The notes under the pieces: model-generated
Databases searched by the model: none
Told to the model about the DNA's origin: nothing
Seen by the model: only the letters and a program-made list of their open reading frames with translations
Made by a program: the position numbers and the translations under genes
Shown: piece after piece, positions 1 to 11,424 of the stretch
How the letters are laid out: each line of letters begins with the position of its first letter
Numbering within the stretch: position 1 is the stretch's first letter
Origin: Odontocerum albicorne
Lineage: Eukaryota; Arthropoda; Insecta; Trichoptera; Odontoceridae
Assembly: GCA_949825065.1 (NCBI GenBank)
Contig: OX463846.1
Coordinates: 18,730,421 to 18,794,420 of the forward strand
Direction: 5' to 3'
Length of the DNA: 64,000 bases

Positions 1-665
1 AAATATAAAACCAGAGTTGCGGAATGCATATTAATTTGAGAGCTTTTCGTTAAGCTCTGAAATTAATATGCATCCGTTGGAAGATTATTCTCCTAAACAT
101 TTTTCGTAGATATTATATGAGACGTCATATTTAAATTATATCAACAATGCTTCTACAATTGTCTGAGAATATCGTAGTGGATAACTGCAGCTTTTCAGTC
201 AGAAAATGACGTCAAAAAGCTGTAATATTTACAGTATTGACATTTTTTTTTTCAAAACCAAAATATTTACCTCACATGGAAATGTGGAAGAACACTTAAA
301 TTATATACTCATTGCTGTAAATTTTTGGAAGAAATTTATTTCAAAAAATTTCAGGATTAATTTTTGATCTCTTTTTGGCAGGATGTAAATCAAAATCAAT
401 AGGTATTGTTTGGTTTCATTGTTAAGGAAATATTAATACCTACAAATATACGACCTCCGAAATATAAACGACCTCCGAAAAGAATATATTCCAAATCTTC
501 CAATTATCATATTACATACCATACTCCAATGAAAAAACATGAAAGCAATGGCGTCTTACATTCAACTATGTGTTTATTTTAGAAATGATAAAACTTATAA
601 AATGAGTATTATATAGCAAAATAAACATTGTTAATCTTTCATTCGCCTACCTCGTGTGATTAATA
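1..665. other. AT-rich flank, no gene seen
   Basis: I see no coding signal here. The only structure is the hairpin at 21-76. The segment ends at the TA dinucleotide (664-665) into which the first mariner is inserted. Confidence 0.5.
21..76. repeat. Near-perfect hairpin
   Basis: The arms 24-45 and 52-73 are 22 bp each, with one mismatch and a 6-base loop. Outer bases (cgg/ccg) extend the pairing past a one-base bulge. The function is unknown. It may be the core of an old foldback element or a structured RNA. Confidence 0.7.
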
Positions 666-696
666 TTAGGTCCCCACATACGAAACCGGCGTTTTG
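666..696 (+). repeat. Mariner left terminal inverted repeat
   Basis: It begins TTAGGTCCCCACATACG and pairs with 1910-1940. It abuts the TA at 664-665. The same 5' terminus recurs at 63507. Confidence 0.9.
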
Positions 697-854
697 CCGT
701 ACTGGCAACTTTGATCTCAAATATCTTCTCTTTGGTTAAGAATTTCAAACTCAAATTTATACAGCTATTTACTCAAGTATTTGTGTTTCGAAAATTATAA
801 TTCATTTGTTTTTTCCTCAATTATTTTTTTTCTTTGCGTCACTCAGTTTACAAA

Positions 855-1862
855 ATGGAAAACTTGAAATATCGCGTTATTTACGAGTACGAGTTCCACC
901 GTGGCACCAGTGCTGCAGAAACGGCTCGAAGGATTAATGATGTGTATGGCGACGGTGCCGCAAAAGAAAACACAGTGCGTTTTTGGTTCCAACGTTTTCG
1001 TTCTGGAAATTTCGACCTGCAGAACAAGCCCCGTGGAGAAAGTTGATAATGAAGAATTGAAGGCTATTGTGGAAGCGGATCCATCGCAAACCATGTCCGA
1101 GTTAGCTGCAGGCTGCGGTGTCAGTGATAAAACTGTTTTAATCCACTTGAAGCAAATTGGGAAGGTGAAAAAGCTTGAAAGGTGGGTACCTCACGAATTG
1201 AGTGAAGCAAATCAACAAACGCGCGTTGACTGCTGCGTTGCATTACTCAACCGGCACAATAATGAAGGGATTTTGAATCGAATCATTACCTGTGATGAAA
1301 AGTGGATCCTGTATGATAATCGGAACCGCTCATCGCAATGGCTGAACCCTGCCGAACCAGCCAAACCATGTCCCAAGCGAAAATTGACTCCAAAAAAGTT
1401 ACTTGTGAGCGTTTGGTGGACTAGTGCTGGTGTCGTTCCTACAGTTTTCTTAAATCTGGCCAGACGATTACGGCAGATGTCTATTGTCAGCAACTGTAAA
1501 CCATGATGGAAAAGCTAGCTGCTAAACAACCGAGGCTGGTTAATCGCTCTAGGCCACTGCTGCTTCATGATAACGCTAGACCACACACTGCACAACAGAC
1601 GGCTACCAAATTAGAAGAGCTTCAATTGGAATGTCTAAGACATCCACCGTACTCTCCGGACCTTGCCCCAACAGATTACTATTTTTTTCGAAATTTGGAT
1701 AACTTCTTGCAAGGGAAAAAATTCAACTCCGATGGGGCAGTCCAAACCGACTTCAAAGATTTTATTGATTCCCGTCCGAATGGTTTTTTTAGTAAAGGGA
1801 TCGATGAACTACCTATGAGATGGCAAAAGTGCATAGATAGCAATGGTACATACTTTGATTAA
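855..1862 (+). pseudogene. Mariner transposase, broken by two frameshifts and one stop
   Basis: This would be a roughly 345-residue DDD transposase that cuts the element at its ends. The start is the ATG at 855 (MENLKYRV), which is shared with the copy at 63696. In order I see an N-terminal helix-turn-helix region, the WVPHEL signature near 1183-1200, TCDEKW with the first catalytic Asp (1294-1296), HDNARPH with the second (1569-1571) and SPDLAPTD with the third (1674-1676). The second and third are separated by 34 residues, which gives DD34D. Lesions: an 11-bp deletion near 1036 (the sister copy retains these bases), a frameshift near 1450-1470, and an in-frame TAA at 1497-1499. An AATAAA signal overlaps the end (1862-1867). 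All three catalytic Asp codons survive, so decay is recent. Confidence 0.92.
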
Positions 1863-1909
1863 ATAAATATATTATATTAAAAAAAAATCAACTTTATGTT
1901 CCTCCCAAA

Positions 1910-1940
1910 CAAAACGCCAATTTCACATGTAAGGACCCAA
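1910..1940 (-). repeat. Mariner right terminal inverted repeat
   Basis: Read on the minus strand it begins TTGGGTCCTTACATGTG. It is followed by the TA at 1941-1942. Confidence 0.9.
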
Positions 1941-2055
1941 TATCACAAAAAGTAACATTAATTTAAACCCGAGAATATAAATATGAAAATTCAAACGATA
2001 TCAAGTCAAATTATGTTAAACATATGTTAGAAATTAAATCTAAGCTTTGTAATTA

Positions 2056-2195
2056 GTTTTTATCAATTACTGTTTATTTCACTTTATGTGACGGTATAAC
2101 CCTACCGGTTTCAAGATTTTCACCTCATCGTCAGGGGAGCACAAACAAGTATTGTTTGTGCTCCCTGATGTGTGCAACAGTTTCTTGATAAAAAC
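2056..2195 (-). repeat. Foldback element with a hammerhead-like core
   Basis: The outer arms 2056-2066 and 2185-2195 are a perfect 11-bp match, extended by 2069-2074 with 2176-2181. Inside is a perfect 13-bp hairpin with a 5-base loop (2135-2147 with 2153-2165). Next to it on the minus strand is CTGACGA (2134-2128), a short stem, GAAA (2112-2109), and a CCGGT...ACCGTC stem (2108-2090). This order resembles a hammerhead ribozyme core, with one extra base after CTGACGA. The structure is seen in the sequence; ribozyme activity is only a hypothesis. Confidence 0.6.
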
Positions 2196-3049
2196 AAATT
2201 ACAATGTTAATGCCTTAACTAGAAATAATAGACAAATCTAAGCTGTTTGAATTCATTGCTGCATCTATCGCCGGTGGTGACAGAATAAACTACGAGGACT
2301 TGAAGTTCTGACTTCGATTTTGATGAAGTTATATGTCAATGCTCAGGCCTTTATAGCTTTCCGATGACCATAATGAATCAAATCTATGTACCCCATCATC
2401 TCTATCATTGCAATTTATTTCGAGTTTATTTTATTCAAATAAGCAGACAACTCGAAATATAAAGGAAATGAAAAGCCCCATTTACAAATATTATCATAAT
2501 TATTATATTATTCTAGAAATATTTCTACCCCTTCAAAGACATGTCGTTGTTTTATTTTATTTTAATTTTATGTTGGTAAGGATTTATATCATGAATTATA
2601 ATATATTTATAAGCAAAGAGAAAATTACAACAGTTGGAGATAAGTCAATGAAACTTATTCTAATATATTAAGAAACTCAATTCCGAATATATTTATCAAG
2701 CCATGGAAAATATGAATTTTCCAAACTTAATTTCATCGTCTTAATAGTTATGTTTAGGGATCGAAACCTGAAATAACTTCATCTGCCAATGACGCAAGTT
2801 ATTGTCGGGCATAATGAATAAAAGTTTATTAACTATTTTCCACCTAAGCAATTTGTATGTAGATATATACAAACGAAGATCTCTCTTAACGTGTATAGGT
2901 GATGGTTCAACATTTTTAACGTACTTTAACATTATGTAAAAAAATAACCAAATGAGTAAAAAGTTTCCATTTTATTTTTTTATGCTTGAGTGTGCCGGAG
3001 ATTAGCATAACGATTTGGTATAGGAGGTTGTTGTATGTATTGTTTCACT
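2196..3049. other. AT-rich, nothing recognised
   Basis: There is an 87-codon open frame near 2408-2671, but its composition is low-complexity and it matches no domain I know. I do not count it as a gene. Confidence 0.45.
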
Positions 3050-3445
3050 TTTGGTTCAGTGAGGTTTATGGCCGCATTGTAAAGCACTGGACTTCCGTGC
3101 GGAAGATTGCTGGTTCGAATCATGTGCTGTGCTACTCCTTTCAAATGACACAATCATTTTTTCCACCTAGTATTCGAGGGTATAAGGATACCTATGACTT
3201 CAATCATATAAATGCTTTAAAACAAAAAAAGAAAAAGTATACCGGTGTGCTCCGATTGTCTCACTTTGATGTGCCATCAGACCTAGTACAGCGGCATAGC
3301 CGGTAAATTTGCTGGTGTGCAACGGCTCACTCACTTAAGAAGAGAAATGAAGAATTACAAACTCCACGGCACAGCTTCGCTTTCCAACAAAACTGACGTT
3401 GGAATAGCGAGGGGATTCTTGACGACTAAACGGGTTTATCAACTA
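3050..3445 (+). mobile_element. tRNA-headed SINE, LINE-tailed family, copy 1
   Basis: The head carries a polymerase III B-box-like GGTTCGAATC (about 3112-3121) after a Pro/Ser-like stem sequence (ttccgtgcggaag). The body aligns along its whole length (about 390 bp) with 35720-36112. The last 35 bases or so (3394-3430) match the 3' end of the LINE at 16504-16540 in about 30 of 33 positions. An open frame running through 2986-3306 is a by-product of this SINE. Confidence 0.8.
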
Positions 3446-5034
3446 GAAAGGTATTTGAAGAAGCGCTGAGTGAAAACTCGAATATTTTTTTTTAAATCTG
3501 GATACCAACGGGAATCTTTCCATGATAGAAGACAGGCGTTTTGCCAACTAGCCTATGGAGGTCATATGACGGTTCCATAACCCTGGAAGGAATGCATTAA
3601 AATTCTCTGAAGAAACCATCCTGCACAACTTAAAAATAAATCACCAATGATTATTTTTTCACTTTGTACGGATTTCTCCTGTTACACAATGAAGGTACTT
3701 ATAGAACTAGCTTAGTCGTTAGGAAGAATATAAGCCAGGATTTTTCTCATACTGCTAGGCAGTGCCGAGATTATATCCACAGTGTCATTCAGTTGGTTCA
3801 ATATCTCTGTACACCGCGTGACTGAGTGTTTAGCCATGATATTTGTTATATAAGTTGGTATGTAGAACAGAGGGTGATTTCTTGCATGGCTATATTTATT
3901 AGGTACATATAAACTTAGTGCTTCTAGAATCGCGGGGCAATTAAAGCAACCTTGAAAACCCTTTAACAGAAATATCGCAATGGATTATTGCCTTCTTGTT
4001 TTGAGACTTCTATTTTAGAGCAAATTCTATAGCGCTGTTTGGAGAGGAAACTCTTATCAAAACGGGTTATATATGTTAAATAGAACTTAACTTTTAGTAT
4101 GAATGCAGCCCTTATTAGAGGATTATCAAGATATTTTATTGATTATATCATCACCATCTCCCTAGTTCCTCATTACTTGGGGTCATGATTCATGGAAAGT
4201 TGATGGTACAGGTTGGGACGACACGTGTTCACTCATTTCGGTCATTTGCCGTTTGCAAGACAGTGTACAGCCTTACCCTAGTCAATTCTATCACCTGATC
4301 CCTAAATAAATTAATAAATATATCAAATATATTGCAATAAGTCAATTGAATTAAATATGAAACTAAAATTTTTTTACATTTATTTAACAACGATTGTATA
4401 ATCGAGTGTATTCAATAATTATAGCCGCATTGTTTGCATTTTGGGTACTCGCGACTTGTGTTTCTTTACGCAGTATTTTCTACTTAATTAAAAATGTACT
4501 GCTCAAAACTATAATATATTTCTAGAATCTTAAAGAAGACGTTTGTTTTACTTTGTGGTGTCATGTTTATAAGCTATTAATAAAATAAAGAAAACATTTA
4601 TTTTTTATTCATCACTGTTTTATTTAAATAAAGAGTTCATCTTTGCCTGACTATGAAGACGGAGATGTTTGAAGTCGGTAGTGAACTCAAATAAAACAGT
4701 GGGGAATATAAAATTAAAATTAGTGTTTTATTCATGTTATTAAAAATTTATGATATATTCGTTTACTATTTTTTACCCATTGGTGAACTTGAGAAATGAA
4801 TATAAAATAATTACAATATAAATTGTAATCGAATCTTCAAAATACGTGTAAAACTCCTGTCGACTTTAAATCAAGGATAATTGAATTTAGCAGATATCGG
4901 TATTGTTTGGATTGAGTATTTGTCTAACACGGACGTCAAAAATTAATAAAAGGAGCCAAATAAATACGGTAGGATGGCGTGCATTTAGAAAATTATGTAG
5001 TGCGTCTTATATTACAGAATAACAAATACAATTA
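3446..5034. other. AT-rich, nothing recognised apart from a foldback
   Basis: 4140-4290 is less AT-rich and may be an old LINE or MITE piece, but I cannot place it. The inverted repeat at 4613-4701 is listed separately. Confidence 0.4.
4613..4701. repeat. Inverted repeat (MITE-like foldback)
   Basis: The left arm CACTGTTTTATTT...GAGTTCA (4613-4639) pairs with 4682-4701. The pairing is perfect except for a 7-base insertion (aaataaa) in the left arm. The loop is about 42 bases. The origin is unknown. Confidence 0.6.
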
Positions 5035-5390
5035 TTAAAAATGAATGTGAACTAACTGATGTGATAAATAGCGTGCAAAAGAACACGTTGAAGTTGTCAA
5101 AACATGTTGAAAGGATGGGTGATGAAAGACTGACAATGATAAATTTATTAACAACGCAAAACATAAACGGGAGTCGTGATAAGGAATGACCGAGAAAAGT
5201 GGGATTGGAGTTAGTGAATGAAATTTGGAAAGGTGAATGGTCAAGAGTAAGACAAACAGAAGGATTTTTTGTAAGAAAAATGAATGAGGAGGAGACGTAA
5301 TAAGTATTTTGGGTGAGAAAACATTGACAGTCTGTCCTCTCTGCATACCAAACAGGGAAAAGACGTGATATTATGTGTGTATGGTTGAAT
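5035..5390 (+). pseudogene. Non-LTR retrotransposon relic, region after the RT domain
   Basis: The frame from 5041 reads LKLSKHVERMGDERLT. This is a decayed form of the LRWFGHVERM.DERLTK motif found C-terminal to reverse transcriptase in many insect LINEs, and a stop follows at about 5187. Downstream, 5335-5385 has the ctctgcatacc...gggaaaagacgtgatattatgtgtgtat sequence type seen at the LINE 3' ends here (compare the minus-strand copy at 45690). It is short, 5'-truncated and inactive. Confidence 0.6.
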
Positions 5391-6164
5391 TTATTCGGAA
5401 TACATTTTGATTATGTTTTTATTTTAAATACAAGGTTTTGTATATAAAACCACCAGCTTGGCTTATTGGAAAATATTCAAAGACGTTAACTTTATGTTTT
5501 TTTCTTTAATCTTTCGAGAATTCCACAAAACTTTTCATTTCTTTATTAAAATTTGAAAGTTAAACTTCACGGAACATTTGTGGATTTCTGCACCTGCAGT
5601 TTTTAACGCAAATATGGAAACATTCCTCGAGAACATATTGAAATATTCTCTGCCCCCTTCGGATTTCCAACTTTTTCCAATTGTTGATACCGTAACGACT
5701 TGAAGAACAAAATTTTGCCGACGGAAATATTTTGTGAAAGTTTACCCATCAACATTCTGAGAAAAAAATTAATCGATTATAAAAAAAAACGAAAATTAAA
5801 ATAATGTTTTAATCATCTGTCATTTAAAGTTTTAAGCGAAAAATTCTTGAAAATAAAAAAATGTGTTAACGTAATAGCACAATGCTGTACAAACTACGTA
5901 AATATAAAGTTTAAATCATTTATCTTTTTTTTTAAGGTAGACGTCCTTTCTGATTAAAAAAACCATAGCTTAGTAAGAAGATTATGGGAGAAAGGTCTCA
6001 TTCGCAGAAGACCCAAAGAAAGTCAATCCGGCTTTTTCTTTCCGAAAAGGAATGGTGCGCCCTGAACCGTCTCCATAATCGCTGTACTTACCTCATGTAT
6101 ACAAGAGGCTTTGGAGTCTCATTTATGAGTGTGGTGTTCTACAGATTATGAATTTATTGCCCTG
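5391..6164. other. Nothing recognised
   Basis: The 5560-5760 and 5990-6130 parts have higher complexity than their surroundings, but I see no motif or long frame in them. Confidence 0.4.
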
Positions 6165-6240
6165 ACTCGATTTCTTCCAGCCAACCGATGTAAAAGAGGT
6201 CTTAAATTAAAACCAAACCAAAACCTTTTTAAAAAAAGTA
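6165..6240 (-). mobile_element. SINE fragment, 3' part
   Basis: Read on the minus strand it has the body sequence 'ttttggttt...ttaagacctcttttacat..ggttggctgg' shared with the SINEs at 22815-23016 and 56290-56475. The tRNA head is missing. Confidence 0.5.
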
Positions 6241-7924
6241 AGTACAATATTTAAATAAAAATATTTTTTTAATTCCATGAATACAAAAAGTCTATAAGTT
6301 AACTGTGGTGTCAGGTAAAAAAATCCGGTTAATATTCAGTATCTCTTAAATTGCATCTCCTGTCACACATAAATCGTTTAGACTCAAGTATGAGCAATTA
6401 CTGACATATTTTTTTAATATTAGTCACTTTACCCAATGGCAAACTTTCTAACTAGCTCTCCCCAAGCGTCTATTGTTCATTTTTCCTGGATTAGGGTTAA
6501 TAAAGGTGTCTAATCTTCTTATCTCAAATAGTTTATCTTTTACACTTACACTTAGGTGTAGAGGTTCAGGTGCATTTCAAGATACTTTTAATTTCACTAT
6601 GAAAATTTGTAAAACTCATATTTTTCTCAATGATCCATTATATCGGGTACCTTGTGATATTGTTTTTCCATATATGTATAATACAAAATTATCAGTATTT
6701 TGTTTTCTTAAAATCAGTCAAATCTCATTCCTTATAAGCTATTCTTTCTAAAAAAGATCACATATCAAGTACAATATGGGTTGGGTCTTTTTACATATAA
6801 ACTTCTATATATATTTGTTAAATTATGTTATTTTTTATATCAAAATTCTTGTGACGTGTAAAAAGATCAGCCAGACGCGACGTGGATGAATCGCTTCCAT
6901 TTGAATTTGAGCGACACGCTGAATTGAATAATAAAATTTGACACCGAATTCGCGCCGTTTAAAATTCCACTTTCAGATTTTAAAACGCGGATTTCCCTCT
7001 CTTGGAATTTCCAACCTATTTACGAGTATGTGGATCACGTAAAAAGTTGACGTGGCTGGAAAACGAAGTGCATTGTAAGCGGTCGGAGATACGAATGCGC
7101 CCTGCATGTGTGCATAATGTTCATCGTTGGAAAAGATATTGTAAATAGTGGTGGGTAGGTAAACGTAATCATCATTTTGGCAATTTACCAGGGGTAATGG
7201 TCTTGTCAATTGGCTACCAAAAATAACGTGAAGTAATTAGCATTATTTAAAGTGTTTTTCAGAAACTCTTCGTGATTTATATATTTTTTTTGTGTACTCG
7301 TATCTCAGGCTCTTTGAGCATTCTTTCATTTGCATCAGGATGTGTCGTAATTCAAACAATATGAAGGTACCGCTGCAGCAATAGAAATGCATAAGTATGA
7401 GAGAGAAAAACATCAATGTCCTGTACATTTTTTTAATGGTTCCAAACCCTTAGATAAAAACTGAAAGTTATGTAAAGTTGTTTCCTTATAACTATTATAG
7501 GAGTTCTTCCGCATCAACTTTCTGATTTAGTAGAACATATATTTTCATAGTAGTTCTCATATTTGTAGCGATTTATTTATAATTCATGTGAGTACATTAT
7601 TTGTTTTGTCATTTATTTTGATAAAGACCTTCCAGAATATTCAAATACATATGGGATTGCTAAACATTTTCCTAAGGAAAAAGAGTACATTTTATATGAT
7701 AAATGTGGCATTGGATATCCAATAATTTATCTAATTTATTTGTAAAAATGTATTTATTACTACTGTTACCTAGCAAAAATATATGATACACGTTTTTTTT
7801 TTCAAACCATACTTGGAGTCACATACCTTTATTCAATTGTTTTATTTTACAACTGCCCCTGCGCAATTTTTTTACTTGACTCCTTAGATTTAACATCCAA
7901 CGTCCTTATTGCATTGTATAAAAC
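6241..7924. other. Nothing recognised; one higher-complexity block
   Basis: 6850-7210 is richer in GC and CpG than its flanks and lacks repeats I can place. It could be conserved noncoding DNA. The 78-codon minus frame over it is not convincing. Confidence 0.4.
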
Positions 7925-8182
7925 AACCTCAGAGGCTTAGCTGGTAAGACGCTTGACTTTCACCCGGGGGTTTCGGGTCAATTCCCAATGGTACCTAAAA
8001 AAATATGGGTCACGTTGTGTAAATGTTGTTGTCCTCTCTTTTTGCATGAAGTATTGTGCAATGACGAACCTACTCCAGTTGCTATTAACCCGAAAGCTCG
8101 ATTGCAGGAGCCAAAGATAATTTTGTCTCCCAGCCACGTTTTTCAACATGTCTCAATCAACACCGGAAATATTGAAAGGTAA
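7925..8182 (+). mobile_element. tRNA-headed SINE, long-tail type
   Basis: The head 'ggcttagctggtaagacgc' is an A-box-type sequence and is followed by a degraded B box (tttcgggtcaattccc). The body includes 'gacgaacctactccagt' and 'ggagccaaagataattttgtctcc'. The same head and body recur at 34477-34765, 44140-44428, 58915-59110 and, on the minus strand, 25750-26075. Confidence 0.75.
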
Positions 8183-9842
8183 AATACAAAATAAAAAAAA
8201 TGTAGTTCACTTCCGTTGTATACAATACAACCTGGCGGATACAACCGCCCCCGCAGTGGGTATGGTCACTGCGCTTACTTAAAGTATAGATAGAGGCTTG
8301 TGGAGCATGTCCCTATGCTAGTGCCTAGATTGAATGCGCGAGATTAATAGACCGTCTCCCAAAGTTTTAATGTGGTACGAAAATACCAGCATATCGCTTT
8401 TTAGTGTGGAGATCCTATGCGAAATAAAAATAAATTGTATAGCAATTTAATTGTGTACAGTACAAACTGCCGATTTTATTACCAAGGGGTATTTTTTCCA
8501 ACGAACCAAAATGATGTTACAAATGCCGTAAATGTAAACAAGAGTAGAACGTTTTTTTTTAAATTTATTCAACGTGAGCCGAACCCAAACCTCTTAAATT
8601 TAAAGACAGACATCTCACAAATTAAGCCACGGAGGTCATCAATTATGTCGCTAGATATCAGAGGCAGCATTACTAGCGCCAATAGTCTGGCGAGTAGTAG
8701 ACTAGTTATTAATTACAGGTTAAAAAAACTTTCATTCCTGATTCCAATTAAATATATGAGTATTTAAGCTGTCTTGCATGTTGTGGTATTTTACTACGAC
8801 AAAGGGCTATTTAATAAATTAGTTTATTGTTGTTAAAAAAAACACAAAACTTATTAGTTTACAAAAAAATATTATGAAAAATGTCGATTGGACAAATAAA
8901 ATAAATTATTTTAAATAAGTGTTTAAACTACTATGTAATATTATTATTAATGCTCAGCACAATATTGATTGGAATTATTTTTTCATTTCGTTTATATAAA
9001 ATCCTTTTTTATAAAACACATAAAAAAACACAGTGCAACAATGATATATCTGTCACCATAACACAGGTTTATCCCATTTATTTTCGCTTCCTCTGTACAA
9101 TTGTTGTTCCCCGCTAGCAGACTACATACAGTCATGATGTCAATGGCAAACTCCGCGGTATTTATGCGCAATTCCATGCAAGCTGCGGTGAATAACGACA
9201 CCAGTCACCGTCGGATGCATACTTTATGCACATACCTTTGAGTCCCGTACCACAGCCCATGAACACTCGTCACTCCTCACGCTGAAGTCTCGGCTGCAAT
9301 TCATTTCCGACACCCGTAGACCAAATGCAAATGTGTTCCAACTCTACTTGACGCTGCATCTTAAACTTTGCTCGGGAATGTGTGTGCACTTTTCTTCACT
9401 TCACTGTGCTGAATAAGTGTCTTCTGGCTAAGTTTTTATGACATTAAAGAGTTACAAAAGAATACTTATGTAAATTAAAGGACTACAAATATCATTGTGT
9501 GACATAAAAATATCGAACGAAAATGTATGTGGACTATTGTATGATGATGGTAGTGTGAGCGAAGAGTGAAAATCAGTTTAATTGTATGATTAGTTAGTTG
9601 TATAGAAAATATGAAGAAAAAGACTTGCGGATGAATATTACAAAAAGTCAAAGAGATAAAGAAATATTAACTATGATATTTGAGTACTAGCTCTACAAAG
9701 GACCAGCAACGGCAAAAACTCGATCATAATATCCCATCCTATTGGATCGATTTGGAACAATTAAATTTAGGAACTTGAAAGAAATTAAGGAACTTGAACA
9801 CAACGAGACAAGGTTAAAATGAATATTTTCACGGCACTTAAG
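8183..9842. other. Nothing recognised
   Basis: 8215-8260 resembles the SINE tail motif (caacctggcggatacaac). 9150-9370 is a higher-complexity, GC-richer block with no frame or repeat I can name. The 116-codon frame at 8417-8767 has no recognisable domain. Confidence 0.4.
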
Positions 9843-10060
9843 TCATTGTAGACATTTTGGAAGCGGACTAATTTGACAATATTTATGAATATCATATATT
9901 AGCCTAGCAGCTGCATTGAAAACAGACTGACTAGAAATTTGCGAATCAGGTAAACCAAAATAAAAAGAATTACAATTATCCAGACGCGACACAACAAATA
10001 AATTAAGAAGATTTTTGTTTCCCTTCTTGGTAGACATTTTAGAACAAATTTTAACTCTCG
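9843..10060 (-). pseudogene. CR1/L2-type LINE relic, C-terminal RT region
   Basis: The minus-strand frame from 10037 reads VVSRLDNCNSFYFGLPDSQ followed by NAAARLIYD. This is the SRLDYCNSLL.GLP..QNAAARL block that lies C-terminal to the reverse transcriptase of CR1, L2 and Jockey-like LINEs. About 64 codons are open, then the match ends. A few residues are missing between the two blocks. It is a dead 5'-truncated fragment, with no neighbour of the same element. Confidence 0.75.
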
Positions 10061-10869
10061 AAGACTAAAGAAGCCCGCAGAAACTGTTTATTTAAAAAAA
10101 AACACTAACTAATTACATGCTTTAATTTGAAAAAAATACTAACATCCGTGACTGATACAGCATTCCCATCAAGAAGATGTTGTTTATGCGGTGAAATTCC
10201 GTTTTTCTTTGATTTTGTTAATGATGACTGTTGGGAGTAAATTCATTTCAGCTGGAATCGAACAATATATAACCGAATCGACTAAATATCAATATTTCAA
10301 ATTGTAAACTCTTGTCTTTTCTTGAGCAATGATTTTCAAATAGTAGATACACTCTGTACAGCCTTGAGATTCAGAAAGAAGAATGTACCAAAACCTTGGG
10401 TATTTCTTTTTACAGAACGCTCTAATTTGGTCCTAACATGGAGCAACTGCGTGAGTCTGCTTATTGAGTATTTGGATTTGTAATACGAGTCGTGGAGTAA
10501 TCTATGGGAGGTGAAGGTTCTCAGATTCGTCTACAATGCGCTGGTACAGTACAGTACCTAGCAAGTTGGAATGTTAAGCATTAGTGTGGAACCAGTAGGG
10601 GATTCGTTATTCTCAAATTGATGAGAAAGTAAATTTTTTAAAGATATCTCTACTTACAAGAGTTTGGTTTCTACCCGTGGCTTTATCCTATAAAGTTTAT
10701 TCTAGGTATGTTGGGATACTACCTTCTAAGCGTGAGGAGGGATGCGAGGGTCTCTACTTATATACTCGTATTTAAGTTGCTGACGACAGCAACATCTAAT
10801 CGAACAATGTTGCAAAATATATGGTTTTATGTTCCTGACAACTATTCGAGGAATATAAATATTTATCTA
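10061..10869. other. Nothing recognised
   Basis: AT-rich spacer up to the Helitron 3' terminus at 10870. An 80-codon frame at 10708-10950 runs into the Helitron and has no domain. Confidence 0.45.
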
Positions 10870-10903
10870 CTAGCTGTACCCGGTCACGCGTTGCTGTGGC
10901 TCA
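10870..10903 (-). repeat. Helitron 3' terminus of unit B
   Basis: Minus strand: a hairpin-forming GAGCCACAGCAACGCGTGAC, then CGGGTACAG and the terminal CTAG, next to a host T. The stem has one mismatch here. It is perfect in the copy at 13189-13222. Confidence 0.85.
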
Positions 10904-11265
10904 GACTGGTAAAATGGAAAAGAAAGAAAAGAGAAAGCACGCGTTTCTAATATGTTTAATTTCACAATGCTTGTAGGTATACAATATTTTTGACGTATTT
11001 CAGCCACTCTCAGCCTGTCGCGTTTATTCTGTTGAGAACGAAGCAGATCTGAACCTGCAGAACGCGATCGCCGTGCTCGCAACCGTGCATCCTCAAGTCT
11101 GGTTGCACGTCGCTCTGCTGCTTCTTCGGCACGTATTTGAGCCATTCTTTGCATGTTTCGCTCGTTTGCTGATGCCCGTCCTTCCTCAGTTTGATTTGCA
11201 ATTACTCGTCGCACTGCTTCCGTTGCGCGAGTACGAGGACCTAAGTTGAATCTTCTGCGAGGCAT
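10870..11265 (-). CDS. Truncated Helitron N-terminal protein, 131 residues
   Basis: This is an open frame from an ATG at 11265. It begins MPRRRFNLGPRTRATEAVRR and continues with a very basic, Arg/Ala/Glu-rich region (residues 30-90, likely helical), as in the N-terminus of arthropod Helitron Rep/helicase proteins. From about residue 93 it runs into the element's non-coding 3' end. The TAG stop is the last three bases of the terminal CTAG. The Rep (HUH) and helicase domains are missing, so no transposition activity is expected. Just upstream lies a pyrimidine tract ending in CAG (about 11300) that looks like a 3' splice site. It could also be a chance remnant that is not expressed. Confidence 0.45.
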   Translation of the reverse strand: MPRRRFNLGPRTRATEAVRRVIANQTEEGRASANERNMQRMAQIRAEEAAERRATRLEDARLRARRSRSAGSDLLRSQQNKRDRLRVAEIRQKYCIPTSIVKLNILETRAFSFLSFPFYQSEPQQRVTGYS

Positions 11266-11424
11266 TATTTTGATGAACTAAAGCAGATCGATTGCACTGA
11301 AAAAGAAGAAGGAACGTTATAAAAAAAACATATAAAATTGCGAAACATTAAAAAAGGAAAAAACACGAACTAAAAAACAAAGATAAAACAAAAAAAATAA
11401 CGTGTCGCCACAAAGTAGAGTATT

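Larger units (their letters stand above)
666..1940 (+). mobile_element. Mariner element, DD34D type, nearly full length but inactive
   Basis: This is a 1275-bp class II transposon flanked by TA on both sides (664-665 and 1941-1942), the expected mariner target duplication. The terminal inverted repeats are 666-696 and 1910-1940. They match at 24 of 31 positions and every difference is a transition. The single transposase frame inside (855-1862) is broken three times. A second copy starts at 63507 in the same orientation and is about 98-99% identical over the shared 0.5 kb, so the insertion is recent. The element would need transposase supplied by another copy to move. Confidence 0.93.

Noticed and set aside
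2986..3306. 106-codon frame as a gene
   Set aside because: It runs through a SINE copy. The homologous copy at 35720 does not keep the frame.
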